From Bacteroidales bacterium (lineage in GTDB: Bacteria > Bacteroidota > Bacteroidia > Bacteroidales > VadinHA17): a stretch of 17,508 nt of DNA. Positions 4,976 to 14,292 of this stretch are shown here, one piece after another. The number at the start of each line of letters is the position of its first letter. Position 1 is the first letter of the stretch. Made by a program: the position numbers and the translations under genes. The notes under the pieces are model-generated. The model was not told where the DNA came from and searched no databases. It saw nothing but the letters and a program-made list of their open reading frames with translations. Location: assembly GCA_016936695.1 (NCBI GenBank), contig JAFGXK010000121.1, positions 1-17,508 of the forward strand, read 5' to 3'.

Positions 4976-7303
4976 ATGAACACCCTGAAAAATTATTGTT
5001 TTCCGGCAGTCATTTTTATTATGATAACTGCCGGCTCATGCAGTCAGAAGTGGAGTGAAGAAAACAAAGGCAGCTTTACCCTGATCCACAATGAGGACGG
5101 GCAAACGCTGGGATATTCTCCAGGATCCGGTGTTGAGATATTAACGATAAAACGTCTGGCGTTCAAGGATCTGAACAAGAACGGCAAGCTTGATCCCTAT
5201 GAGGATTGGCGCCTGCCTGCAAGCGACCGTGCTGCTGACCTGGCATCAAAGATGTCGGTGGAGCAGATTGCCGGCCTGATGCTTTACAGCAGTCATCAGT
5301 CGATACCCTCGGGAGGCGGTGGTTTTGGAGGAGCTTCCACCTATGGCAGCCTGCCTTACGGTGAAAGTGGTGCAAATCCGGGTGATTTGTCGGATCAGCA
5401 GAAAAAATTCCTGACTGAAGATAATCTGCGGCACGTCCTCATAACATCGGTCGAAAGTCCTGAGGTTGCCTCAATATGGAACAACAATGCTCAGGCTTTT
5501 GTTGAAGGGACCGGACTTGGGGTACCGATAAATACAAGTTCCGACCCGAGACATGGAAGTGATTCCTACGCAGAATACAATGCAGGTGCAGGGGGCAAAA
5601 TTTCATTGTGGCCCGGCACACTTGGAATTGCTGCAACATTTGACCCTGACCTTATGAAGAAATTCGGAGAAATTGCCTCTGTGGAATACAGGGCTCTGGG
5701 GATTGCGACCGCATTGTCGCCCCAGATTGATCTGGCAACGGAGCCCCGCTGGTCGCGTTTCGACGGGACGATGGGAGAGGACCCTGATCTTGCAGCAGAC
5801 CTGGCACGGGCTTATGTCGACGGGTTTCAGACATCAGAAGGGGAAGCACATATTTCAGGAGGCTGGGGTTATCACAGCGTGAATGCCATGGTAAAGCACT
5901 GGCCGGGCGGCGGACCAGAGGAGGGAGGAAGGGATGGACACTATGCCTTTGGGGCTTATGCTGTTTACCCGGGAAATAACCTGAAGGATCACCTGAAACC
6001 CTTTACCGAAGGGGCATTCAGGCTGCAGGGTCCCACCGGTATGGCATCGGCGGTTATGCCTTATTATACGATTTCTTTCAATCAGGATACAAAGAATGGC
6101 GAAAATGTAGGGAATGCTTATAACAAGTATCTCATTACCGATCTTCTCAGGGGTACCTACAATTATGACGGGGTAGTCTGTACCGACTGGGGCGTGACGG
6201 GAGATGTTACCGGAGTAGACCGGTTTGAAGGCAAGAGCTGGGGTGTTGAAGGACTTTCCGTTGCAGAGCGTCATTATAAGATAATTATGGCCGGCGGTGA
6301 CCAGTTCGGCGGAAATAACGATAAGGGACCGGTGCTGGAAGCATACGCCATGGGAGTAAAGGAACACGGAGAGGAATTTATGCGATCACGGTTTGAACAG
6401 TCGGCAGTAAGGCTTCTTAAGAATATCTTCAGGACCGGATTGTTCGAAAATCCATATCTCGATGTTGAGAATACAAAAGCAACAGTAGGTAATGCTGAAT
6501 TTATGAAGGAAGGCTATGATGCCCAGGTCAGATCGGTTGTTATGCTGAAGAACAGTTCCGGAACTCTTCCTCTGAAGAAGCAGATGAAAGTGTATGTCCC
6601 TAAACGTTACACCCCGGCAGGAAGTGACTGGTTCGGACGTACCACGCCTGAAAGATGGACCGATCCCCTGAATATGGATATTGTCTCCAGATATTTTGAG
6701 GTGGTTGATAAACCGGAAAAAGCCGATTTTGCCCTTGTGAGCATAGCAAGTCCGGCCGGAGGAACAGGTTACGACCGCAGAGATGCTGAACAAAAAGGGA
6801 ACGGTTATGTTCCCATAAGTCTGCAATATTCAAGGTACAGGGCTGATAACGCCCGTGAGACGAGCCTTGCAGGCGGAAGTCCCCTGGAGAGCTTTACCAA
6901 CAGGTCGTACAGGGGAAAAAGCGTTGAAACGAGGAACAGCTACGACATGAAGATGGTAAATGAGACCAGGGCTAAAATGGGGATAAAACCTGTGATCGTT
7001 CTTATTGATGTTTCCAATCCGATGGTATTCTCGGAAATAGAAAAAAACTCGACCTCAATTCTTGTTCATTTCGGAGTTCAGGATCAGGCATTGATGGATC
7101 TTATTACCGGAGCGTTTGAACCTTCAGGGCTGCTTCCTTTTCAGATGCCTGCTGATATGAATACTGTGGAGGAACAGTTTGAGGATGTTCCGGGGGATAT
7201 GAACTGCCATACAGATTCAGACGGCAATAAATATGATTTTTGTTTTGGTCTGAACTGGAAGGGACCGATCAGCGACAGCAGAACTCAGAAATACAGGAAG
7301 TAA
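4976..7303 (+). CDS. Lipoprotein glycoside hydrolase family 3 (beta-glucosidase-like)
   Basis: This is a 775-residue exported lipoprotein. The signal ends in a lipobox (TAGSC, acylated Cys at about residue 22), so it is membrane-anchored, probably outer membrane. After a short linker with a calcium-binding-like DLNKNGKLDPYEDW motif, the GH3 N-terminal barrel follows: PINTSSDPRHG, ATALSPQIDLATEPRWSRFD (substrate-binding Arg/Asp), VKHWPGGGPEEGG (K307-H308) and VVCTDWGVTGDV, where D404 is the expected catalytic nucleophile. The C-terminal alpha/beta domain (VRSVVMLKNSSGTLPL onward) completes a full-length GH3. It should release beta-linked sugars, most often glucose or xylose, from the non-reducing end. 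ATG 4976 is preferred to TTG 4970 in the same frame. No SusC/SusD or regulator lies nearby in the window. A strong terminator follows. Confidence 0.9.
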   Translation: MNTLKNYCFPAVIFIMITAGSCSQKWSEENKGSFTLIHNEDGQTLGYSPGSGVEILTIKRLAFKDLNKNGKLDPYEDWRLPASDRAADLASKMSVEQIAGLMLYSSHQSIPSGGGGFGGASTYGSLPYGESGANPGDLSDQQKKFLTEDNLRHVLITSVESPEVASIWNNNAQAFVEGTGLGVPINTSSDPRHGSDSYAEYNAGAGGKISLWPGTLGIAATFDPDLMKKFGEIASVEYRALGIATALSPQIDLATEPRWSRFDGTMGEDPDLAADLARAYVDGFQTSEGEAHISGGWGYHSVNAMVKHWPGGGPEEGGRDGHYAFGAYAVYPGNNLKDHLKPFTEGAFRLQGPTGMASAVMPYYTISFNQDTKNGENVGNAYNKYLITDLLRGTYNYDGVVCTDWGVTGDVTGVDRFEGKSWGVEGLSVAERHYKIIMAGGDQFGGNNDKGPVLEAYAMGVKEHGEEFMRSRFEQSAVRLLKNIFRTGLFENPYLDVENTKATVGNAEFMKEGYDAQVRSVVMLKNSSGTLPLKKQMKVYVPKRYTPAGSDWFGRTTPERWTDPLNMDIVSRYFEVVDKPEKADFALVSIASPAGGTGYDRRDAEQKGNGYVPISLQYSRYRADNARETSLAGGSPLESFTNRSYRGKSVETRNSYDMKMVNETRAKMGIKPVIVLIDVSNPMVFSEIEKNSTSILVHFGVQDQALMDLITGAFEPSGLLPFQMPADMNTVEEQFEDVPGDMNCHTDSDGNKYDFCFGLNWKGPISDSRTQKYRK

Positions 7304-7335
7304 AATAGTCGATACAAGCTTTCCTGGTACATACT

Positions 7336-7361
7336 GAAATCATCCGTTTGCGGATGATTTC
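7336..7361 (+). terminator. Intrinsic terminator after the GH3 gene
   Basis: A perfect 11-bp stem (7336-7346 with 7351-7361, GAAATCATCCG/CGGATGATTTC) closes the tetraloop TTTG and is followed by TTTCTATTG. It lies 33 nt after the GH3 stop codon and separates the carbohydrate genes from the adhesin operon. Confidence 0.8.
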
Positions 7362-7627
7362 TTTCTATTGGTCAAATTGTACTCAATCTGATCATATTAT
7401 TGATTAATTTAGCCTTGATGTTTTAGTGCAATGCAAGGCTTGTGGGATAACTGTATCCTGAATTTCAAGACAGATATTTTATGGAATTTTCAGGAAGAAA
7501 ACACCCTCAAATCCTGTATTTCTGTACGATTTTTGAGGCACTTGTTATTAATTGTGTTGAAGGAAAGGTGTAACTTAGATTTTTTTGAAATATTAAAGTT
7601 AAAGAATACTTCATAAAGAGATTTCTG
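7362..7627. other. Non-coding leader region before the adhesin operon
   Basis: AT-rich, with no convincing gene. It holds two short inverted repeats: AGCCTTG 7411-7417 with CAAGGCT 7434-7440 (16-nt loop), and CCTCAAA 7505-7511 with TTTGAGG 7532-7538 (20-nt loop). TAATTTAG (7405-7412) and TAACTTAG (7571-7578) resemble the -7 box TAnnTTTG, but neither has a well-spaced TTTG, so the promoter of the operon cannot be fixed. Confidence 0.4.
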
Positions 7628-10600
7628 ATGAGATATAATAAAGTTCTGTTGTCCATAGTTTTTTTTCTGGCATTTACTGTCAGGGGGGTGGCCCAAACCG
7701 ACTGCATTACACTTGCTTCGGCAATCGGAACTGATGACCAGAAAATTTGCCTGGGATCTCCTATTACTACTATTCTCTATACATTGGGAACAGGAGTTAC
7801 ATCGGCATCTGTAACAGGCCTCCCTCCAGATGTAATTGGTGTATTCACCGCAGGCTCATTTACGATAAGCGGTACCCCATCAATTGCCGGAACATATGGT
7901 TATACAGTAAGCACTAACGGACCCTGCACAGGTTCACGAACAGCAAGCGGAACCATCACAGTCAATGCTATACCTACGGCATCAATATTATATCCGGGTT
8001 CACCATATTGCAACAGCCTGACCTCTCCGCAACCGGTTTCCCTTACAGGAACGGCCGGAGGGGCTTTTACTGCTTCACCTGCCGGTCTGAATATCGATGC
8101 AGGAACGGGAGACATATCACCCTGGCTGAGTCTTCCGGGCACATACACCGTAACCTATACTGTAACGGTTTCAGGATGCGGAACGGCAACAGCTACAGCA
8201 TCAGTGAGGATCACGGCGCTTCCTGTTGCCACTTTCAGCTATCCCGGATCTCCTTATTGCAGCAATCAAAGTGACCCTTTGCCGGTGTTCACGGGAGGTG
8301 GTGTAGCAGGAACCTTTTCATCGACTGCCGGACTGGTCTTTCTTAATACTTCAACCGGACAGGTAGATCTTTCGGCAAGCACTCCGGGTACATACACAGT
8401 GACTAATACGATACCAGCATCGGGAGGATGCCCTGCGGTTACCGCAACAGCCAGCATAACTATATACGCGGTGCCTGTGGCAACCTTCAGTTACACCGGG
8501 ACACCATATTGCAGCAATGAAGCTGATCCTTTTCCGACATTTACAGGTGGCGGAGTGGCCGGGACCTTTTCTTCCACACCGGGACTGGTCTTCCTGAGTT
8601 CGGCCACCGGACAGGTGGATCTTTCCGCAAGCCTGCCCGGTACCTATACCGTGACAAATACAGTCATTAGTTCAGGATGTGGCAATGCCATAGCAACATC
8701 CACTATTACGATAACCCGGCTTCCAACTGCATCCATCTCTTATCCGGGAAGTCCGTTCTGCAATAATCTTCCCGGAATAATACCGGTAACCTTTACAGGT
8801 ACACCCGGAGGCACTTACACTGCTGTTCCTGCAGGATTGTCAATAAGTGCATCCACAGGAGCTATCACGCCAAGTACAAGTCAGCCGGGCAATTATACGG
8901 TAACCTATTCGATTGCAGCTTCCGGAGGTTGCGGTACAGTGACGGCCACAGCTCCGGTTGGAATTGTCCAGTCTCCGACCCTGACAATAACCAACCCCCC
9001 TGCAGTATGCACCCCTGCAACGGTTGACCTAACAGATCCTGCAATTACAGCAGGATCAACGCCAGGACTGACATACACCTACTGGCTTGATGCAGCAGCA
9101 ACAATTCCATTTGCCACACCCCAGACAGCGGGGTCGGGAACTTATTATATCAAAGGGACAATAGCAGCAGGATGTTTCGATATCAAACCGGTTCAGGTTA
9201 CAGTAAACCCATCACCGCTTGCTACGGCTTCAAATGACGGACCCGTCTGTGCAGGATCTCCGCTCAGCCTTACAGGAGGTCCGACAGGTATGAAATCTTA
9301 TTTATGGACCGGACCAAACGGATTTACCTCCACCCAGAGGAGCCCTGTTGTTTCCTCCTCAGCAACGCTTCCCATGGCAGGAGTCTATACATTGATGGTA
9401 ACAAATGGCTCCGACTGTATTGATACGGCAACCACCAGGGTGTATGTTTATGCTGTACCTGCAGCAAATGCAGGAACGGGCGGAACGGAATGCGATCTGG
9501 ATTTTGATTTAAATGCCAATCCAAGCGTCGGTACCGGATTATGGACAGTTGATTCCGGCCCCGGTACGGCTGTATTTACACCCGGACCCGCAGTGCCAAC
9601 AGCCAGGGTTACAGTATCAACGTACGGGACATATACTTTCAGATGGACCGAATCCAATGGACCCTGTATCAGCAGCGCTTCAGTGATAGTAAGTTTTAAC
9701 CAGCAGCCGGTTGCAAATGCAGGTTCAGGAGGAAATGTATGCACTCTCAATTTTGTATTGAATGCCGTTATCTCAAGTGGCATAGGCACCTGGTCGATGT
9801 CGGAAGGGACCGGTGCTGCAGTTTTTTCTCCGAATGTCAATACCCCTTCAGCCACAGTTATTGTGTCAGAGTACGGGACAAAGGTGTTCCGGTGGATTGT
9901 GTCAAACGGCATTTGTTCAGATACATCCGAAGTTACGGTCAATTTTTACCAGATGCCGGATGCAAATGCAGGAACAGGAGGAAATAACTGTGGTCTTGAA
10001 TTTAATCTAAGGGCAGTTCCAAGCATAGGTACAGGCACCTGGACATTGCACAGCGGTCCGGGTACGGCAACGTTCTCTCCCGATGCAGCTTCATTCTCAG
10101 CGAGAGTTGCCGTCAGCGCTTATGGGACTTATGTTTTCAGATGGACCGAACTTAACGGAACATGTTCCTCAAGTTCAGATGTGACAGTGACATTTATTCA
10201 GCAACCCTCAGCCAATGCAGGAAGCGGAGGTGATGAGTGCGATCTTGATTTTATGCTTAATGCCGTTCAGGGTACTGTCATCGGTACATGGAGTCTGGTA
10301 AGCGGTCCTGGAAGTGCAACCTTCAGTCCGGATGCCAACCAGCCTAATGCCAGAGTAACAGTGAGCATTTATGGTTCCTATGATTTTGCCTGGACGGAGG
10401 TGAACAGCCAGTGTACATCGACCGATATCGTTCGAGTCACTTTCCACGATAAACCGGAACTCAGTGCCGGAGCCGATCTGCTTCTTTGCAAGGGAGGCAA
10501 TGTCCAGCTTAATGCTTCGGGAACAGGAACTTTTTCGTGGACACCAGCCGCTTCTCTCAATAATGCGGTTATCAGGAATCCTGTCGCTTCTCCTGCTGAA

Positions 10601-11191
10601 ACTACAACGTATATGGTCACACTTACCGACAAGTTCCATTGTATGAATACCGATGACGTGATTGTCGAAGTAAGGGAGCAGCCAAAAGCCAACGCAGGTC
10701 CTGATCAGGTCCTTGATTTTGTTTTTGAAACCAGTCTGAATGCAGGAACGCTGAAATTAAATGAGACCGGAACCTGGTCGGTAGTTGAAAGCGAAGGTCG
10801 TATCCTTAATCCTGATCTTCCAAATTCCCTGGTCACCGATCTGTCTATTGAGGATAATGTTCTCCTTTGGACGGTGTCGAATGGCATCTGTCCTGAATCA
10901 TCCGATACAGTTCATATATGGGTAAATAATCTGATCATTCCATCGCTGATCACTCCCAACCTGGATGGGAACAATGACTTTTTCGTAATAAAGGGTCTTG
11001 AGACTATCGGAAGTACTTCACTTACCATTTTCAACAGATGGGGAGGCAGAGTATATGAAAATGATGAATACGATAACTCATGGGAGGGTGTCGACGACAA
11101 GGAGAACCCGCTCCCGGATGATACATATTTCTACGTTATCAAGCCTGTCAATGGCAAGGCTATTAAAGGTTACCTTGTGATAAGAAGATAA
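7628..11191 (+). CDS. Large T9SS-exported repeat adhesin with type B (gliding-motility-associated) C-terminal domain
   Basis: 1187 residues. Signal peptide (LLSIVFFLAFTVRGVAQ, cleavage near 23). Residues 24-115 are an Ig-like domain (LPPDVIGVF, SGTPSIAGTYGYTV). Residues 116-449 are four Ig/PKD-like repeats of 83-84 residues with the signature (Y)PGSPYC ... GTYTVT. Residues 450-612 are two divergent PKD-like domains. Residues 613-944 are four repeats of exactly 83 residues with the signature ANAGxGGxxCxLxF ... YGTYxFRWTExNGxC, each with one Cys near the start and one near the end, probably a disulfide. A further PKD-like domain and linker follow, then at 1100-1187 the type B sorting domain (SLITPNLDGNNDFFVIKGLE, FNRWGGRVYE, DDTYFYVI, KGYLVIRR). 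That domain sends proteins through the type IX secretion system, as in SprB-type adhesins. No catalytic domain is visible, so a surface adhesin or filament role is inferred. The next gene starts 10 nt later. Confidence 0.88.
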   Translation: MRYNKVLLSIVFFLAFTVRGVAQTDCITLASAIGTDDQKICLGSPITTILYTLGTGVTSASVTGLPPDVIGVFTAGSFTISGTPSIAGTYGYTVSTNGPCTGSRTASGTITVNAIPTASILYPGSPYCNSLTSPQPVSLTGTAGGAFTASPAGLNIDAGTGDISPWLSLPGTYTVTYTVTVSGCGTATATASVRITALPVATFSYPGSPYCSNQSDPLPVFTGGGVAGTFSSTAGLVFLNTSTGQVDLSASTPGTYTVTNTIPASGGCPAVTATASITIYAVPVATFSYTGTPYCSNEADPFPTFTGGGVAGTFSSTPGLVFLSSATGQVDLSASLPGTYTVTNTVISSGCGNAIATSTITITRLPTASISYPGSPFCNNLPGIIPVTFTGTPGGTYTAVPAGLSISASTGAITPSTSQPGNYTVTYSIAASGGCGTVTATAPVGIVQSPTLTITNPPAVCTPATVDLTDPAITAGSTPGLTYTYWLDAAATIPFATPQTAGSGTYYIKGTIAAGCFDIKPVQVTVNPSPLATASNDGPVCAGSPLSLTGGPTGMKSYLWTGPNGFTSTQRSPVVSSSATLPMAGVYTLMVTNGSDCIDTATTRVYVYAVPAANAGTGGTECDLDFDLNANPSVGTGLWTVDSGPGTAVFTPGPAVPTARVTVSTYGTYTFRWTESNGPCISSASVIVSFNQQPVANAGSGGNVCTLNFVLNAVISSGIGTWSMSEGTGAAVFSPNVNTPSATVIVSEYGTKVFRWIVSNGICSDTSEVTVNFYQMPDANAGTGGNNCGLEFNLRAVPSIGTGTWTLHSGPGTATFSPDAASFSARVAVSAYGTYVFRWTELNGTCSSSSDVTVTFIQQPSANAGSGGDECDLDFMLNAVQGTVIGTWSLVSGPGSATFSPDANQPNARVTVSIYGSYDFAWTEVNSQCTSTDIVRVTFHDKPELSAGADLLLCKGGNVQLNASGTGTFSWTPAASLNNAVIRNPVASPAETTTYMVTLTDKFHCMNTDDVIVEVREQPKANAGPDQVLDFVFETSLNAGTLKLNETGTWSVVESEGRILNPDLPNSLVTDLSIEDNVLLWTVSNGICPESSDTVHIWVNNLIIPSLITPNLDGNNDFFVIKGLETIGSTSLTIFNRWGGRVYENDEYDNSWEGVDDKENPLPDDTYFYVIKPVNGKAIKGYLVIRR
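7973..8974 (+). repeat. Four in-frame repeats, family 1 (83-84 codons each)
   Basis: Units: 7973-8221, 8222-8473, 8474-8722, 8723-8974. Each encodes P-(V/T)-A-x-x-x-Y-x-G-(S/T)-P-(Y/F)-C at its start and (T/N)YTVT near its end. Units 2 and 3 are closest to each other (shared TFTGGGVAGTFSST-type core and TGQVDLSAS); units 1 and 4 form the other pair. This A-B-B-A layout suggests duplication of a block rather than simple tandem expansion. Confidence 0.85.
9464..10459 (+). repeat. Four in-frame repeats, family 2 (exactly 249 bp each)
   Basis: Units: 9464-9712, 9713-9961, 9962-10210, 10211-10459. Each encodes an 83-residue domain beginning ANAG(T/S)GG and ending before the next Q(Q/M)P. The perfect 249-bp period and absence of indels indicate strong length constraint on a compact beta-sandwich. 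The same family recurs in the next gene. Confidence 0.9.
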
Positions 11192-11201
11192 TGACAATAC
11201 A

Positions 11202-13364
11202 ATGGACAGGTTAATAAGAATCATATCACTGTTTTTTCTGATCTTTCTGCCGGCAGCAGAACTGGCTGCTCAGCCTGCATGGGTTCAGGGAACTCCGGTG
11301 GTTGATTCGACAGGGCCCGCATCCATAACCATCAATTACGGACTGAACGTTACAGGAACTGTTTATATAATCGTATATAATTACGAGAATAATTCCTATC
11401 CCACATCATCATATGTCCGATTCATGGCCCTTATGGGCGGGGGCGGGGGCATTGTTGAAACAGTTATCCTGAGTGTAAAGAAGGGAGACGAGAATAAGAT
11501 ACTTCAGACAGTCCTGCAGTTAAATGATCCTGATCAGGTTCATACAATTTATATTGTTGCGGCCGACAGCAAAAGGAAGCTACAGGCAACTCCTGTCAGG
11601 TTAATCGCACGAACGCTTCCTTGCAGGCCCGCAGATGCGGGCTCCGGAGGTGATGAATGCGACCGTGATTTTATTCTGAGTGCTGTCCCTGTTCTGGGTA
11701 CTGGTGTGTGGAGCCGGGTTTCAGGTCCTGGAAATGCATCTTTTTCTCCTAATGCAGGCACTCCGGATGCTACTGTTTCGGTAACTGCCTATGGCACTTA
11801 TGTTTTCAGATGGACCGAGAACAGCGGAGGTTGCCGGTCGAGCGATGAGGTGACCGTTAATTTTTATCAGCCGCCAGTTGCCAATGCAGGCAGCGGTGGG
11901 AGTGAATGCGACCGTGATTTTAACCTTCAGGCTGTTTCACCATCTTCAGAAACTGCAGGAACCTGGACCATGACCAGCGGAACGGGTACTGCGACTTTTA
12001 TGCCTTCAGCCAACAGTCCGGCGGCGACTGTTACAGTCTCAGAATATGGGACAAAGGTTTTTACCTGGACTGTTACTAACGGAACATGCACCGCCAGTTC
12101 TGATGTGACTGTCAGTTTCAGCAGTCCGCCTGTGGCTAATGCCGGAACGGGCGGCAACAATTGCGGACTGGAGTTTTATTTAAATGCAGTGCCAAGCAGT
12201 GGAACCGGTACATGGACACGGGTGAGCGGTCCGGGGACAGCAAGATTTTATCCCAACAACCACGATCCTATGGCAAGGGTTACAGTATCGGCTTACGGCA
12301 CCTACGTTTTCAGGTGGACCGAAGTCAACGGCACTTGCACAAGCAGCTCGGATATTACAGTGGGATTCTTTGAACAGGTATCTGCGAACGCAGGAAGCGG
12401 AGGCGATGAGTGTGATCTTAATTTTACCCTGAGCGCTGTTCAGGGAACAGGCACCGGTACATGGTCAAAGGTAAGCGGACCCGGTAACGTGACTTTCACT
12501 CCTGATGCTCACAGAAACAATGCAACGGTTACTGTTACCCAGTCTGGTGAGTATGATTTTGCATGGACTGTAGTAAGCAACAATTGCACATCGACAGATG
12601 TGGTCAGAGTAGTATTTCATTCAGCGCCTGTGGTCAATGCCGGTGAAGACGTGGCAATCTGCAGGGGCGGCAGTATACGTCTTGGAGCGACCGGAACAGG
12701 ATCATTTTCCTGGATCCCTGCTAACCTGCTCAGTAATCCGGCAATAGCTAACCCTCTTGCGACCCCTGCCTCGACCACAGTTTTTACAGTTACACTTACA
12801 GATCAATGGGGTTGCAGAAACAGTGACAGGGTGACCGTTGAGGTCAGGGACAGGCCGACTGCCTATGCCGGACAGGATCAGATACTGGATTTCCTTTTCG
12901 AAACTGATCTTGAGGCTGATCCTCCCGGCAGCAATGAGACAGGAGAGTGGAGCGTTGTTTCAGGGTCTGCCTCTTTTACGGATATATTCAGCAACGAAAC
13001 TCACGTATGGGACCTTTCGATAGGCGATAACGCTTTTGTCTGGAGAGTATCGAACAGCACCTGTGAACCAGCATCAGATACAGTTGTTATCAGAGTAAAT
13101 GAGCTTGTTTTACCTTCCCTGATTACTCCGGATATGGATGGCAATAATGACTTCTTTGTAATAAAAGGGATTGAATCGCTGGGCAGAGTGTCAATGAAAG
13201 TCTTTAACAGGTGGGGAGCATGCGTTTTTACAAGCAATGACTATGCAAACGACTGGGATGGAAAGGATGACAATGGCAATCCGTTGCAGGAAGACACATA
13301 TTATTATGTTTTCAAAACCGACAAAATAGATGCTATCAAGGGTTTTATTGTAATTAAATATTGA
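11202..13364 (+). CDS. T9SS-exported repeat adhesin, paralogue of the preceding gene
   Basis: 720 residues. Signal peptide (IISLFFLIFLPAAELAAQ, cleavage near 24). Residues 25-143 form a domain not found in the upstream protein: AWVQGTPVVDSTGPASITIN, TGTVYIIVYNYENN, a run of five glycines, then VHTIYIVAADSKRKLQATPV, probably an all-beta module. Residues 144-477 are four repeats of the same family as in the upstream protein (83, 85, 83, 83 residues; ADAGSGGDECDRDF and so on, YGTYVFRWTE). A PKD-like domain (CRGGSIRLGATGTGSFSWIP) and a linker follow, then at about 633-720 the type B sorting domain (SLITPDMDGNNDFFVIKGIE, FNRWGACVF, DTYYYVF, KGFIVIKY). It should be exported by the type IX system together with its neighbour. 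It starts 10 nt after the upstream stop and is followed after 1 nt by the PorP/SprF gene. Confidence 0.88.
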   Translation: MDRLIRIISLFFLIFLPAAELAAQPAWVQGTPVVDSTGPASITINYGLNVTGTVYIIVYNYENNSYPTSSYVRFMALMGGGGGIVETVILSVKKGDENKILQTVLQLNDPDQVHTIYIVAADSKRKLQATPVRLIARTLPCRPADAGSGGDECDRDFILSAVPVLGTGVWSRVSGPGNASFSPNAGTPDATVSVTAYGTYVFRWTENSGGCRSSDEVTVNFYQPPVANAGSGGSECDRDFNLQAVSPSSETAGTWTMTSGTGTATFMPSANSPAATVTVSEYGTKVFTWTVTNGTCTASSDVTVSFSSPPVANAGTGGNNCGLEFYLNAVPSSGTGTWTRVSGPGTARFYPNNHDPMARVTVSAYGTYVFRWTEVNGTCTSSSDITVGFFEQVSANAGSGGDECDLNFTLSAVQGTGTGTWSKVSGPGNVTFTPDAHRNNATVTVTQSGEYDFAWTVVSNNCTSTDVVRVVFHSAPVVNAGEDVAICRGGSIRLGATGTGSFSWIPANLLSNPAIANPLATPASTTVFTVTLTDQWGCRNSDRVTVEVRDRPTAYAGQDQILDFLFETDLEADPPGSNETGEWSVVSGSASFTDIFSNETHVWDLSIGDNAFVWRVSNSTCEPASDTVVIRVNELVLPSLITPDMDGNNDFFVIKGIESLGRVSMKVFNRWGACVFTSNDYANDWDGKDDNGNPLQEDTYYYVFKTDKIDAIKGFIVIKY
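11631..12632 (+). repeat. Four in-frame repeats of family 2 in the second adhesin
   Basis: Units: 11631-11879, 11880-12134 (two codons longer), 12135-12383, 12384-12632. They correspond one to one, in order, with the four units at 9464-10459: unit 2 of both arrays has EYGTKVF, unit 3 of both has GGNNCGLEF, unit 4 of both has GGDECDL and YDFAW. A 23-nt stretch is identical between 10127-10149 and 11796-11818. Confidence 0.88.
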
Positions 13365-13365
13365 A

Positions 13366-14283
13366 ATGGAAAGAATAATCAAAATACTCATATTGCTCCT
13401 GATTCCCCTGAGTGTTTCGGGTCAGATGACCCCCCTGAAAAGCCAGTATGTCCTGAATCCGCTGGTACTCAATCCGGCTTCGGCAGGAAACAGAGGGGTC
13501 CTTAATCTAACCGCCTTCTACAGGAAGCAGTGGGTAGGTGTCAAAGGCGCTCCGGAGACAATGACTCTTACGGTCGATGCTCCCTTCAGCGATAACAGGA
13601 TGGGACTGGGAATGATTTTTACAAATGACAGGGTGGGTGTAACAAAGGAATCGCACCTTATGACAAATTATTCATATAAGGTACCTGTCGGCAAGGGAAC
13701 CCTTTCGTTCGGACTGGGGGCAGGTATAACGGTAACAAATACAGCATGGTCAAAGCTGATCGTTCTTGACCCTGAAGATGATTTTATCCTGATAGATTCA
13801 AAGGGATTTATCGTTCCGGGTTTCAGTTTCGGAACCTTTTACTCAGATAATAAATTTTTTGCAGGATTATCCATTCCGAAACTGCTTGGCTATAAATATG
13901 ATTTCGGCAAAAGTAAATATGTAATAAACAACAATATGGGCGAATATTATTATTTGCTGAATGCAGGATACCTTTTTGACCTTTCTCCAAATCTGAAGTT
14001 TTTGCCATCAACACTGGTTGCCTTCTCGCCCGGCGATAAGGTTTTGTATGATATAAATGCCCATTTCAGGATTATGGACCGATTCTGGGTTGGAGCCGCT
14101 TACCGGAATAACCGCTCGATTGTAGGACTGTTCCAGATTCAGCTTAACGACCAGATCAGGTTTGGCTATACCTATGACTATGATTTTGCCAAACTCCAGA
14201 CATACAGTTCCGGATCACATGAGATTATGCTCAGATATGAATTCCGCTACAAAGTACAAGCGATAAGCCCCTTGAATTTCTAA
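13366..14283 (+). CDS. PorP/SprF-family type IX secretion outer-membrane protein
   Basis: 305 residues. Signal peptide (ILILLLIPLSVSGQ, cleavage near 20), then the family hallmark at the mature N-terminus: an SQY-x-LNP-x-x-LNPASAG motif (residues 25-41), followed by LTAFYRKQWVGVKGAPET and amphipathic beta strands with aromatic girdles (MTNYSYKVPVGKGTLSFGLG, FRIMDRFWVGAAYRNN, IRFGYTYDYDFAKL, EIMLRYEFRY) expected of an outer-membrane barrel. Members such as SprF pair with adjacent type B-domain adhesins such as SprB and are needed for their export or surface attachment. The start is 1 nt beyond the stop of the second adhesin, so the three genes are translationally close and probably co-transcribed. 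The inferred role is cognate partner or anchor for the two upstream adhesins. Confidence 0.9.
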   Translation: MERIIKILILLLIPLSVSGQMTPLKSQYVLNPLVLNPASAGNRGVLNLTAFYRKQWVGVKGAPETMTLTVDAPFSDNRMGLGMIFTNDRVGVTKESHLMTNYSYKVPVGKGTLSFGLGAGITVTNTAWSKLIVLDPEDDFILIDSKGFIVPGFSFGTFYSDNKFFAGLSIPKLLGYKYDFGKSKYVINNNMGEYYYLLNAGYLFDLSPNLKFLPSTLVAFSPGDKVLYDINAHFRIMDRFWVGAAYRNNRSIVGLFQIQLNDQIRFGYTYDYDFAKLQTYSSGSHEIMLRYEFRYKVQAISPLNF

Positions 14284-14292
14284 TCAATGACC

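Noticed and set aside
5855..6367. A 170-codon minus-strand open frame inside the GH3 gene.
   Set aside because: It is antisense to the catalytic part of GH3 (KHWPGG and CTDWG motifs), with no start context or domain pattern.
7431..7616. A 61-codon plus-strand open frame in the leader of the adhesin operon.
   Set aside because: Composition is typical of AT-rich non-coding DNA, there is no signal or motif, and the inverted repeats cross it.
7973..12632. The regular ~250-bp repeats suggested a CRISPR array or mobile element at first glance.
   Set aside because: The period is in frame (83 codons), the units are divergent at DNA level and encode Ig/PKD-like domains. There are no short identical repeats with unique spacers and no transposase or terminal repeats.
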